Source: Prevotella sp. UBA3294
GTDB taxonomy: Bacteria; Bacteroidota; Bacteroidia; Bacteroidales; Bacteroidaceae
Assembly (NCBI GenBank): GCA_002361535.1
Contig: DETG01000015.1
Location: forward strand, 1-18,003
Length of the DNA stretch: 18,003 bases
Direction of reading: 5' to 3'
This document shows, one piece after another, positions 6,420 through 13,976 of this stretch (its first letter is position 1; each line of letters begins with the position of its first letter). Under the pieces are notes generated by a model that was not told where the DNA came from, did not search any database, and was given only the letters and a program-made list of their open reading frames with translations. A program made the position numbers and the translations under genes.

Positions 6420-7870
6420 CACCAGTTATCTGTGCGGAATGGGAACAGCGGCAATCCAGCAGCATTCTTTAGGTTACCGAGCTGGAAATTCTTGAAACAA
6501 TAGCGCACTGCCACAGGTTTCTTCACCTCAGGGGAGGAGATACGAATCGTCTCATCCCAATAGCCACCACCCGGTTGCCAGAAATGAACGGCTTTGGCAG
6601 GATGGAACACGCGATCATCACCGGCAACCTCAAATCCCTGGATATCCTCGAAACGACTGATAGCACCGAGGTCGTTATTCAGATGGATATCCACATAGTC
6701 GTCGGTTACCTTCATGTCTTTATACGAAGGACTGAGGCATCCCACAGTTCCCATGCCATAGGTTTTGTTCAAGGCAAGAAAAGCCAGGCGCTGTCCCACG
6801 GGCTTCTTCTGTGCCGGATGGATCTGCGTGGTCTCGTATGGATAGGCAAGGTCGTTGGTACAAACCAGTCCGCTATTCGGGATCAGCAACGATGCCTTGT
6901 ACTGCTGTTCGCGGAGTCTGGCACCATTATCAGCATCTACATTATCATAATGATAGGGAGCGATTTCCACGAAATAGAACGGGATCTCCCCCAAGCCAAA
7001 CTGCTGTCGCCATTGATCGGCAAGGATTTTCATGCGTTGTGAATACTGGTCACCGGGGTCTCCTACGTTGGAACATCCCTGGTAATAGAGGATGCCCTTC
7101 ACGGTGTAGTTCAGGATGGGATTGAACGTTCCGTTACCCCATAGCAGTGAACGGTGATAGTCCCACTGCGGCCACCGTTTCACAATCTCTAACGAGTCGG
7201 TGGGATCGTTCGTATATTTCTCAATATTCTCTTTCGTGAACCAGCTCTCCACACGGGTGCCGCCTTTATTTGCCATGATCAGTCCTACAGGTACGTCAAG
7301 TGCTTTGTTCACCACCTGAGCGAAGAAGTAGCCTGTAGCGGAAGCTTCGCCCACAGTGTTCGGACTAACCACCTCCCAGTGGCAGTTGGCATCATTGAGC
7401 GGTTTTGTGCTCATCACACTGGGAATCTTCACAAAATGGACACCCCGGTAGTCGTTGGCAGTGACCACGGCCTCGTTGTACCCCTCAACAGGACAGTTTC
7501 CGAAACCCTTTACAGGCATCTCCATGTTACTTTGTCCGGCACATACCCACACCTCACCGGCGAGGATATTATTCAGGGTGAGGGGTTCACCATCATTGAA
7601 TGTGATCGACAGTGGCTGGTAGCTGGCAGCAGGTGTCTTCACCTTGACCATCCACTGTCCACCCTTGTCGGCTTTGACCGAATAGGCGGCATCATTCCAT
7701 GAGGTGGTCACCATGACCGTCTTCCCTGGCTTGGCCCACCCCCAGAGTCGTGCTTCGGTATTCTGCTGTAAGATCATGTTATCGCCCAGCACATGGGGCA
7801 ACCTCACTTTGGCTTGTGCGCCCATCAGCAGCAAAGCCATTACTGAAATCATTAAAAACTTCTTAACCAT
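6419..7870 (-). CDS. Secreted SGNH carbohydrate esterase (sialate O-acetylesterase family)
   Basis: A 483-residue exported esterase. The signal peptide is residues 1-20 (MVKKFLMISVMALLLMGAQA). The SGNH-type catalytic features are GQSNM (112-116, nucleophile S114), GGTRVESW (203-210), YYQGCSN (262-268) and a late acid/base region with D340 and QIHP (H351). Proteins of this family (annotated sialate 9-O-acetylesterase) remove O-acetyl groups from sugars; in Bacteroidota polysaccharide loci they often act on plant glycans rather than sialic acid. With GH115 and another esterase nearby, acetylated xylan is a reasonable guess, not shown. The start at 7870 begins the signal peptide; the open frame extends 29 codons further up into promoter DNA. 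It is followed by the coupled Nudix gene and divergent from the esterase at 7967. Confidence 0.9.
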   Translation of the reverse strand: MVKKFLMISVMALLLMGAQAKVRLPHVLGDNMILQQNTEARLWGWAKPGKTVMVTTSWNDAAYSVKADKGGQWMVKVKTPAASYQPLSITFNDGEPLTLNNILAGEVWVCAGQSNMEMPVKGFGNCPVEGYNEAVVTANDYRGVHFVKIPSVMSTKPLNDANCHWEVVSPNTVGEASATGYFFAQVVNKALDVPVGLIMANKGGTRVESWFTKENIEKYTNDPTDSLEIVKRWPQWDYHRSLLWGNGTFNPILNYTVKGILYYQGCSNVGDPGDQYSQRMKILADQWRQQFGLGEIPFYFVEIAPYHYDNVDADNGARLREQQYKASLLIPNSGLVCTNDLAYPYETTQIHPAQKKPVGQRLAFLALNKTYGMGTVGCLSPSYKDMKVTDDYVDIHLNNDLGAISRFEDIQGFEVAGDDRVFHPAKAVHFWQPGGGYWDETIRISSPEVKKPVAVRYCFKNFQLGNLKNAAGLPLFPFRTDNW

Positions 7871-7894
7871 GTTATGTTTCGTTGAATTTGACTG

Positions 7895-7925
7895 CAATAT
7901 TACAAAAAAATCATTATCTTTGCAA
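7895..7925 (-). promoter_or_regulatory. Promoter candidate for the SGNH esterase-Nudix operon
   Basis: On the minus strand TTG (7925-7923) and TAATATTG (7902-7895) are 20 bp apart. The second box has one mismatch to TAnnTTTG. This puts the transcript start about 18 bases before the ATG at 7870. It interleaves with the plus-strand promoter box at 7915-7922, so the two divergent genes would share one control region. Confidence 0.45.
7915..7922 (+). promoter_or_regulatory. TAnnTTTG box for the alpha/beta-hydrolase esterase
   Basis: TATCTTTG is an exact match to the Bacteroidota -7 element and lies 44 bases before the ATG at 7967. No TTTG is found 19-21 bp upstream (the nearest, at 7887-7890, is 24 bp away), so the -33 element is weak, which may mean an activator is needed. 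Confidence 0.55.
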
Positions 7926-7966
7926 CTGATTTGACTGATTATTACTAAAAATAACAAAAATAAAAC

Positions 7967-8806
7967 ATGATGCGATACTCAAAGAACTTAAAGAAACTGT
8001 TTGCAACGGGATTATTAGCTATATGTTCCATGGTCACCATGGCACAAAAACCTACAGATATCATACTCTGGCCTGATGGGGCACCCCACTCAAATGGTGA
8101 TGGCAATGATCAGGCCATGGTAAGAGTATATCTGCCTGATAAAAAAGTCGCAACGGGACGTGCCGTGGTGATCTGTCCTGGAGGAGGCTACCAGCACTTA
8201 GCCATGGAACACGAGGGCTATGACTGGGCGACATTCTTCAACCAGGAAGGTATTGCTGCCATTGTATTGAAATACCGCATGCCTCATGGTGACAAACGTG
8301 TGCCCATCGAAGATGCCGAGGAGGCCATCAAGCTGGTGCGCAGAAATGCCGACAGCTGGCACATCAACCCTGATGACATTGGTATCATGGGATCGTCGGC
8401 AGGAGGACATTTGGCCTCTACCATCGCTACCCACTCGGTGAAAGAGGCGAAGCCGAACTTCCAGATCCTGTTCTATCCGGTGATCACGATGATGCCAGAT
8501 ATCACTCATAAAGGATCGCACGACAACTTCTTAGGCAGTGAGGCGAAGAAAAAAGACGAGCGGGAATATAGCAACGACTCACAGGTGACCCGTGTGACAC
8601 CTCGTGCATGGATCGCTCTGAGTGATGATGACCACTCGGTGCTGCCTGCCAACGGGGTGAATTACTACACAGAGCTTTACCGACACGATGTACCTGCCTC
8701 CCTGCATGTCTATCCATCGGGCGGTCATGGCTGGGGGTTCCGCAGCAGCTTCAAATACCATATCGAAATGTTGTTGGAACTGAAAGCCTGGCTGAAGAGC
8801 TTCTAA
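7967..8806 (+). CDS. Secreted alpha/beta-hydrolase esterase (acetyl/feruloyl esterase type)
   Basis: A 279-residue alpha/beta hydrolase with a signal peptide (about 1-26, ending VTMAQ). The oxyanion-hole region is CPGGGY (70-75), the nucleophile elbow GSSAGGH (142-148, S144), the acid lies in SDDD (219-222), and the histidine in SGGHGWG (H254). The CPGGGY, GSSAGGH and GGHGWG set is that of small secreted esterases in Bacteroidota often annotated as xylanase-like or acetyl-xylan esterase, including the bifunctional acetyl/feruloyl esterase called BD-FAE. Likely role: removal of ester groups from xylan. It is monocistronic, divergent from the SGNH esterase, and its last 4 bases overlap the CapA-like gene on the other strand. 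A second ATG one codon in is equally possible as start. Confidence 0.87.
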   Translation: MMRYSKNLKKLFATGLLAICSMVTMAQKPTDIILWPDGAPHSNGDGNDQAMVRVYLPDKKVATGRAVVICPGGGYQHLAMEHEGYDWATFFNQEGIAAIVLKYRMPHGDKRVPIEDAEEAIKLVRRNADSWHINPDDIGIMGSSAGGHLASTIATHSVKEAKPNFQILFYPVITMMPDITHKGSHDNFLGSEAKKKDEREYSNDSQVTRVTPRAWIALSDDDHSVLPANGVNYYTELYRHDVPASLHVYPSGGHGWGFRSSFKYHIEMLLELKAWLKSF

Positions 8807-9693
8807 AAGGGTTCGATCTCAGGCACGCAATTCTTGATGTGGATGGGCAGGGTGTCAAAGCAGACATCCTGTGCAGTGACGGTAACCCTCACCATACAGG
8901 CACGGCTGTTGACGGGACGTTTTTGGTCGAAGATGAAGTTCCCGATACTGTAATAGATCGGTTTGCCATGATAGTCCTCGACAGTCTGCAAGGTATGTGT
9001 ATGATGACAGATCAGCGCGTCGGCACCTGCATCGATATACTCGTGTGCCTGCTGCCGCTGCATAGGAGTGGGAATCACCGTGTGCTCAATGCCCCAATGC
9101 AGGGTAAGGATGATCAAAGCGTGGGGCTCTGCTGCCCGCAAACGGCGCAAACGGGTAAGGAGCGACTCGTGGCTTTCCTGACTGACACAAGGTTTATCCG
9201 GCAGGAAAGCATAGTTCTCTAACGGCATGCGGAGAGAGGAGAGCAAATAGATCTTTCGTGGTGACGAGGTAAGAAGCACCGGCGCCATCGCCTCTTGCAT
9301 GTTCCTGCCCGCTCCTATAGGGATCATCCCTTCCTGTTCAATATTCTTTTTCGTATCCATGAGTCCTCCACGCCCCTGATCGATGCTGTGGTTGTTAGCA
9401 AGGTTCAGGTGTGTAATGCCATGTTTCTTCAGCGTACTGAGCCATTCGGGTTCACCACGGAAAATGAACTGTTTGAAGTTGGGGCGTACAATCTTCGTGG
9501 CGGGGCACTCTAAGTTAGCCACCACGAAGTCACTGCTTTGAAAAACGGAATCCACGGAAGGAGAGAACAACCGATCGGCATCGCGGTGATGGATGAACTC
9601 CCTGACACCGCGATCGAGAAGGAGATCACCCGTAAAGGTGATGGTCAGCGTATCGCTGACCATCATCAAGGATAGTAATAGGGAAGTCAGCAT
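8803..9693 (-). CDS. CapA-type protein with metallophosphatase fold
   Basis: A 296-residue protein of the CapA/PGA_cap family (calcineurin-like metallophosphoesterase fold). Visible family blocks are FTGDLLLDRG (20-29), NLECP (60-64), NLANNHSIDQGRGGL (97-111), LHWGIEH (198-204), GADALICHHTHTLQ (223-236) and YSIGNFIFDQ (248-257). A short hydrophobic N-terminus (about 1-13) may be a weak signal sequence. The family is named for poly-gamma-glutamate capsule synthesis, but no capB or capC is present, so capsule synthesis is not supported here and hydrolase activity on an envelope substrate is as likely. The start overlaps the end of the DUF3160 gene by 7 bases, so it is the fourth gene of that operon. 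It converges with the 7967 esterase with a 4-base overlap. Confidence 0.87.
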   Translation of the reverse strand: MLTSLLLSLMMVSDTLTITFTGDLLLDRGVREFIHHRDADRLFSPSVDSVFQSSDFVVANLECPATKIVRPNFKQFIFRGEPEWLSTLKKHGITHLNLANNHSIDQGRGGLMDTKKNIEQEGMIPIGAGRNMQEAMAPVLLTSSPRKIYLLSSLRMPLENYAFLPDKPCVSQESHESLLTRLRRLRAAEPHALIILTLHWGIEHTVIPTPMQRQQAHEYIDAGADALICHHTHTLQTVEDYHGKPIYYSIGNFIFDQKRPVNSRACMVRVTVTAQDVCFDTLPIHIKNCVPEIEPF

Positions 9694-12077
9694 CCCGAGC
9701 TATAGAAAATATGCTCGTTGTCGAGAACCTTCCCGTTGAGGGGCACGATAATCTCTTTCATCCAGTCGGGGATGCCCTTATCCGGATTCGTCTCCAGTTC
9801 TTGCTGCCACTCCTCATCGGTTTTACGGGGTGCAGCGATATCTTCCTGGAACTCACGATAGGAGAAGACAGCACCACGGGTGAGGTACAGATAGCCTTCG
9901 ATCTCTACCACCACGTAGATCTCGTGGGTGGGTCCTACCGCCTCATAGAGTACAGATTTGTTCGGGTTATTACCAGCATTGGCAGTATAGACATCGGCGA
10001 CGACGGAGATCGACTTATCGGCACCTTCCACGTCGCTCCATCCAGCCAGCTCCTGATTGGGCTCTTGTAATAAATATAAGGTGGAGTACTCGAACGAGGA
10101 TCCGATGACCTCTATCTGGCTGTATTCCTCATCAGAGAGTCGTTTCCCTGCCAGCTCCTTCTTACTGCAGTTCAACAGGAACTCTGCCTTATCACGAAGA
10201 TCATCGGTGGCATTCGCGGCTTTCTCCGTCACGAGATTGAAACGGCGCAGCACATCCATGGTAGCATCAATCAACTCGATGGCCTTCGTCCAGTAGGCCA
10301 CATTCGGCTCCACATATCCCCTGACGACAGGATCTGGGGGGCCGCCGCCGCCACACTCTGCTCCCATGGGTTGTTTTCCATACAAGATGGCATCATGTTT
10401 CAGTTCTGCCCATGAAGCCAAAGCACTGTTGAGATTCTTTTTCTCCCACTGAGGCGTAAGCATGAACTTCGGATAGCTGGCATTTGAGGCATTGATATCC
10501 TTGGTGGCAACAATCCACTGATTAGCCACACAGGCCTTCCAGTCAATCTCCGTCATGCGTTGCTTCATCTTCTGCAGGTTCTCTGTGTAGCCATCCCATC
10601 GTCCTTGCTCGTTCAGTTCACCCAGAAGGATCCGTTCTGCCGGATAGATGCCGAGTGCAGCTAACACGTCAAGACCTTTAGGCACATCGCGTTTGGTCTG
10701 ACTACTGTCATAGTCAACCATCTCTAACAACACCTCGTTATCGGGCATGTAGCGTTGCGGCATCAGACAGATCTTATACTTGCTCGACAACTGGAACTTC
10801 GGCTTAATACGGGTCTGCTTTGCTCCCAAAGCTTCGATGGAACCGCGTATTTTAGCCATCTTCTTTTTGTCTTTGAAGAGTTCGTTGAGCTTCATGCCAC
10901 TCTTCTGAATCTCCTCATACACCTGCATGATACTCACATCGTCGGGCGTTCCCATCAGATAGGTGATAGGATCAGTCAGTTCACGATATGAGGTGCTAAG
11001 TTTCTCGTTTGAGCCAATCACCTGTGCCATCAGAAGAGCAGCCTGCAACTTATCCTCCATATCGGTGCCGAAAGGTGCATTCTGTAACCACATCATGGCA
11101 CGGAAGTAGCGTTTCAGTGTCTCGTTACGGGTATAATGGCCACGAGGACGGTAGGTATTATAGATGAACATCGGCATATTCCTTTCCGGCACATAGCCGA
11201 GGAACGTCGAACTGGTAGTCTCTGCAGCCTTCACATGACTGATCTCCTCCTTCACCAAAGCCGTGTAGGTTTCAGAAACAGGTAATGGCTTTTCTTCCGT
11301 GAGCAATGCGTGGGCAATGGCGAAATAGGCCGTGTTATACTGTGCAGCAGCCTTCACTTTCGGATCGGTGGCAAACGAAGCCTGTGTGCTCATGGCATCA
11401 TAGAGCTGTTTGACAAACGTTATGAGCTGCGGGTAGAATTTCTGTTGTTCTGTCTCCTTCAGCAAACAGTCAAAATAGATATGAAACACTTGCAGGAAAA
11501 GATCGGTGGTCACGAAGTTGGGGAACTCGTGATAGTCATTGCGCTCATAGACATGGAAAAGTTGCAGCTCGTTACCGGGAACGATGGCGAAGGCGTTCTT
11601 TGCCAGTGCCTGCATCAGACGGTCATCAGCCGACTCTAACTGGAAAGGGTTGATCAAGTTATTGATGTTCACCAACTGTCCGCCTGTGGTGGGATAATTC
11701 TCCTTTTTCAGGGCATCCTCCCGTTCTTTCAGCTTCTGCATGAACGCTTTCTCTGCCTCTGTGTAAGTGATCGGCTTTGCTTTCCCCTCTTCCTCCTTCC
11801 AGAAACGGTCGTTCATCATCTGGTCGTACCAGGAAGTAGCACCGAAGATGGAACGGAGGTCGCCACTCATAAAGCAGTAACCTTGTCGGGCAGCAAAAGC
11901 ATTGCGCAATACCCGCACCTCACTGAGTGAGAGCTGCGACACGTCAATGTCCATCGGTACCTGTTTGTTAAGTCTCTCTACATTGATCTTACCTTTTCCG
12001 GGCAACATCACCTTTTTTTGCTGAGCACCCGCACTGAGCGAAATGGCAAGTGCCAGAAATAAAAACAGTCTTTTCAT
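9687..12077 (-). CDS. Secreted YARHG-DUF3160 protein
   Basis: A 796-residue exported protein of unknown function. A signal peptide (1-19, ending LSAGAQ) is followed by a YARHG-like domain (about 50-120): LRNAFAARQGYCFMSGDL then WYDQ and a late EAEKAFMQKLKERE. The name-giving YARHG reads AARQG here. The rest matches DUF3160, including the glycine-proline segment GGGGPPDPVVRGYVEP at about two thirds of the length. I know of no reaction for DUF3160; YARHG is thought to be an extracellular domain. The start is ATG at 12077; a TTG two codons earlier is possible but does not improve the signal peptide. It begins 22 bases after the FG-GAP-like gene and overlaps the CapA-like gene by 7 bases, so it is in the middle of a four-gene operon. 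Confidence 0.85.
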   Translation of the reverse strand: MKRLFLFLALAISLSAGAQQKKVMLPGKGKINVERLNKQVPMDIDVSQLSLSEVRVLRNAFAARQGYCFMSGDLRSIFGATSWYDQMMNDRFWKEEEGKAKPITYTEAEKAFMQKLKEREDALKKENYPTTGGQLVNINNLINPFQLESADDRLMQALAKNAFAIVPGNELQLFHVYERNDYHEFPNFVTTDLFLQVFHIYFDCLLKETEQQKFYPQLITFVKQLYDAMSTQASFATDPKVKAAAQYNTAYFAIAHALLTEEKPLPVSETYTALVKEEISHVKAAETTSSTFLGYVPERNMPMFIYNTYRPRGHYTRNETLKRYFRAMMWLQNAPFGTDMEDKLQAALLMAQVIGSNEKLSTSYRELTDPITYLMGTPDDVSIMQVYEEIQKSGMKLNELFKDKKKMAKIRGSIEALGAKQTRIKPKFQLSSKYKICLMPQRYMPDNEVLLEMVDYDSSQTKRDVPKGLDVLAALGIYPAERILLGELNEQGRWDGYTENLQKMKQRMTEIDWKACVANQWIVATKDINASNASYPKFMLTPQWEKKNLNSALASWAELKHDAILYGKQPMGAECGGGGPPDPVVRGYVEPNVAYWTKAIELIDATMDVLRRFNLVTEKAANATDDLRDKAEFLLNCSKKELAGKRLSDEEYSQIEVIGSSFEYSTLYLLQEPNQELAGWSDVEGADKSISVVADVYTANAGNNPNKSVLYEAVGPTHEIYVVVEIEGYLYLTRGAVFSYREFQEDIAAPRKTDEEWQQELETNPDKGIPDWMKEIIVPLNGKVLDNEHIFYSSGC

Positions 12078-12099
12078 AGGCAAAAACTATAGTTTCATA

Positions 12100-12651
12100 T
12101 TAGTTATCATGGATCATCTTTCGGTCTTCGAAGATCTCTATGGCTTCGTCACGACAGACGTTCTTGGCGAGGAAACGATCAAAGCCCATACCAAAATGTG
12201 CCCATCGGTATTCTGCCACCACAAATTTCCCATCAGTAGTACTCTCTAAGCTCCGTATCTTTCCATCGGTGAAACGGAAATCCTGCAGGATACCCCCCAG
12301 CCGCGATCCCATCCAAAGAGGACGGATTAGTCCGTGGTAGTTCTTAAAGATCCAGATGCGGTGCCCCTCTTCCCTGAAATAACGGGTTTTACTCACCACA
12401 CCAACCATGGCATCTACAGAGCCGTCTCCATCGACATCACCCGTACAAAAGCGATAGACAGGCTCAGTGATTGTCCATTGACTGCTGGTGGAGTCGGTAG
12501 TGAGGGTGAGGATGGCAAGCGAATCGCTTTTCCTTTGCAAGGAAAACTGTCCCTGTGGACATTCAGACAACGGTGTCTGGGCATAGCCACACCCTATATG
12601 AAACAGGAACGCCAATCCGCAGGAGACTATCCAGCCACACTGTCGCATCAT
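12100..12651 (-). CDS. Small secreted FG-GAP/VCBS-like calcium-loop protein
   Basis: A 183-residue protein with a signal peptide (about 1-25, GLAFLFHIGCGYAQ). Its one recognisable element is GDVDGDGSVDAMVG (71-84), a DxDGDGxxD calcium loop like those in FG-GAP/VCBS beta-propeller repeats; only one copy is present, so it is not a full propeller. Otherwise I do not recognise it. Two adjacent ATGs lie at 12651 and 12648. A strong AAGGAGG (12660-12654) is better spaced for 12648 (5 bases), which would give 182 residues. The frame continues 27 codons further up, overlapping the TlpA-like gene, but that part lacks a signal sequence. It is second in the operon, 31 bases after the TlpA-like gene. Confidence 0.78.
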   Translation of the reverse strand: MMRQCGWIVSCGLAFLFHIGCGYAQTPLSECPQGQFSLQRKSDSLAILTLTTDSTSSQWTITEPVYRFCTGDVDGDGSVDAMVGVVSKTRYFREEGHRIWIFKNYHGLIRPLWMGSRLGGILQDFRFTDGKIRSLESTTDGKFVVAEYRWAHFGMGFDRFLAKNVCRDEAIEIFEDRKMIHDN

Positions 12652-12653
12652 CC

Positions 12654-12660
12654 CCTCCTT
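12654..12660 (-). promoter_or_regulatory. Strong Shine-Dalgarno sequence
   Basis: AAGGAGG on the minus strand, immediately upstream of the paired ATGs at 12651 and 12648. It is unusual in this window, where other starts have A/T-rich leaders without a clear Shine-Dalgarno, and it fixes the start of the FG-GAP-like gene. Confidence 0.7.
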
Positions 12661-12682
12661 TCTCTCTGTCCATTTCCCTGTT

Positions 12683-13837
12683 CTACAACAAGCTCTGTAT
12701 CTCCTGATCCAGATCCTTGATCTGTACATCACGCTTATGGAGGGTATTGGTCTTGTCGATCAAGAAGAACGTGGGGATAGCCTGTACGTTGTAATTTGTC
12801 AGTACTGCAGAATTCACTCCCTGCGGGTCGCGCACGCTGATCCAAGGAAGGGCAGCCGTCTGCTGTTTCCAGAAATGCTCGTCAGGATCAAGGGATACCT
12901 GATAGATCTCAAAGCCTTGGGCGTGGTATTTGTTGTACAGCTCACGGAGCTGCATGATGCGCTGTGCCGATTCCTTCGCAGCAAACACGTGGAAGTCGAG
13001 CATCACCACCCTACCCTTCAAGTCACTCAGTCTGCGAACCGCTCCCTTGTTGTCTTGGAGGTCAACATCAATAATCGAGCTCGTGCTAACCTTACTCAAA
13101 TCAAGTACCTGCTGTTTCTGTCCTTCGAGGATTCGCACGTTCTTCATTCCCTCGATAGCAATATTGTGAAGATTCTGTCCTCGAAGGGCATGAGGATAAT
13201 AGGTATCCCAGCTGGTAGCCACGGCGGCAAACGCTTTGATGTCATCCTTATTCTCACGAGGATTGAAAATCAGCATGTTTCCCAATGTCTGGAACAAAGC
13301 GAAATACGAAGAAGCTCTCATCGGCTCCTTGTAGATGTAGTTACGCTTCACCACGTCTTTGTAGGCTTCCACCAGACGTAAGATACTGTCGTTGGCTGTC
13401 TGCGCGTTCAAGGTATTGTCCTGCTGAATGGCGATGGCCTTGTTTTGCAACTCAATCTGCTTCAGTGCCAGTTGCTGGATCCGCTCACAGTTCTCAGAGC
13501 CACTCACCTTATATTGTGTAGCCATCGTGGGATAGGAAGCTTCTACAGAGATCGTCTCTGTGGAATCCACACTGATATTGATGATCTGATTAGCGATACG
13601 CAGCCGATAGAACTCTGGTGCCTCCGAGGCATCACCAGTAAAGTCAAAAGTCCCCGACTCATTAAGTTTTACGGAGTCGAGTGCAACGGCTCCATCAAGA
13701 CTCATGTTCTCAAAATAGAGAACCGAGTCGTTGGCATGGGTGATGGCTCCTTTGACATGGAATTTCTCTTTCGAGCAAGCCCCGAGGGCAAGTGCAATCA
13801 CTGCAATGGCGAATACCTTTAATCCTGACTTCTTCAT
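12683..13837 (-). CDS. TlpA-like thioredoxin-fold lipoprotein lacking CXXC
   Basis: A 384-residue lipoprotein with lipobox LGAC (C21). A DUF4369-like beta domain (about 25-115), a helical linker (about 118-250) and a TlpA/AhpC-type thioredoxin fold (about 252-384) follow. In the last, LKGRVVMLDFHVFAAKES (273-290) aligns with the active-site strand and helix of TlpA, where WCxPC is expected; here it reads VFAAK with no cysteine. The cis-proline segment IPTFFLID (354-361) is kept. It therefore cannot be an ordinary thiol-disulfide reductase and may be a binding or scaffold protein. The start at 13837 begins the lipoprotein signal; the frame upstream runs through promoter DNA. It is the first gene of the DUF3160 operon. 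Confidence 0.87.
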   Translation of the reverse strand: MKKSGLKVFAIAVIALALGACSKEKFHVKGAITHANDSVLYFENMSLDGAVALDSVKLNESGTFDFTGDASEAPEFYRLRIANQIINISVDSTETISVEASYPTMATQYKVSGSENCERIQQLALKQIELQNKAIAIQQDNTLNAQTANDSILRLVEAYKDVVKRNYIYKEPMRASSYFALFQTLGNMLIFNPRENKDDIKAFAAVATSWDTYYPHALRGQNLHNIAIEGMKNVRILEGQKQQVLDLSKVSTSSIIDVDLQDNKGAVRRLSDLKGRVVMLDFHVFAAKESAQRIMQLRELYNKYHAQGFEIYQVSLDPDEHFWKQQTAALPWISVRDPQGVNSAVLTNYNVQAIPTFFLIDKTNTLHKRDVQIKDLDQEIQSLL

Positions 13838-13881
13838 TCTTATCTGATAGTTTTTTGATTCACATAATGCTATTATGGTGG

Positions 13882-13912
13882 CAAAGGTACATCTTTTTTT
13901 GGATATACCACA
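13882..13912 (-). promoter_or_regulatory. Promoter of the TlpA-like/DUF3160/CapA operon
   Basis: On the minus strand TACCTTTG (13889-13882) is an exact TAnnTTTG box and TGTG (13912-13909), one mismatch from TTTG, lies 19 bp upstream. It is 44 bases before the start at 13837. The -33 box falls in the first copy of a 32-bp direct repeat. Confidence 0.62.
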
Positions 13913-13976
13913 CATTTAAGAATGAAAATGATCTTAATTCTTCACATTTACGGATGAAAAATGATCTTAATTCTTC
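13911..13976. repeat. Two-copy 32/33-bp direct repeat at the GH115 3' end
   Basis: Copy one (13911-13942) and copy two (13943-13975) both read CACATTTA, then ATGAAAA and TGATCTTAATTCTT, and differ at only a few positions, one being an extra A in copy two. The GH115 stop codon and last codons lie in copy two. A slippage or duplication event at the gene end would explain it; the AGAATTAAG core is also like dispersed repeats of this phylum, from memory. Confidence 0.75.

Noticed and set aside
8803..9693. Poly-gamma-glutamate capsule synthesis locus
   Set aside because: Only the CapA-like protein is present; no CapB or CapC homologue is encoded in the window.
12078..12083. TTG start two codons upstream of the DUF3160 gene
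   Set aside because: The ATG at 12077 starts a normal signal peptide, and TTG adds only two residues.
12737..13381. 214-codon plus-strand open frame
   Set aside because: It is antisense to the TlpA-like gene, whose lipobox and domains are clear; no motif in the antisense frame.
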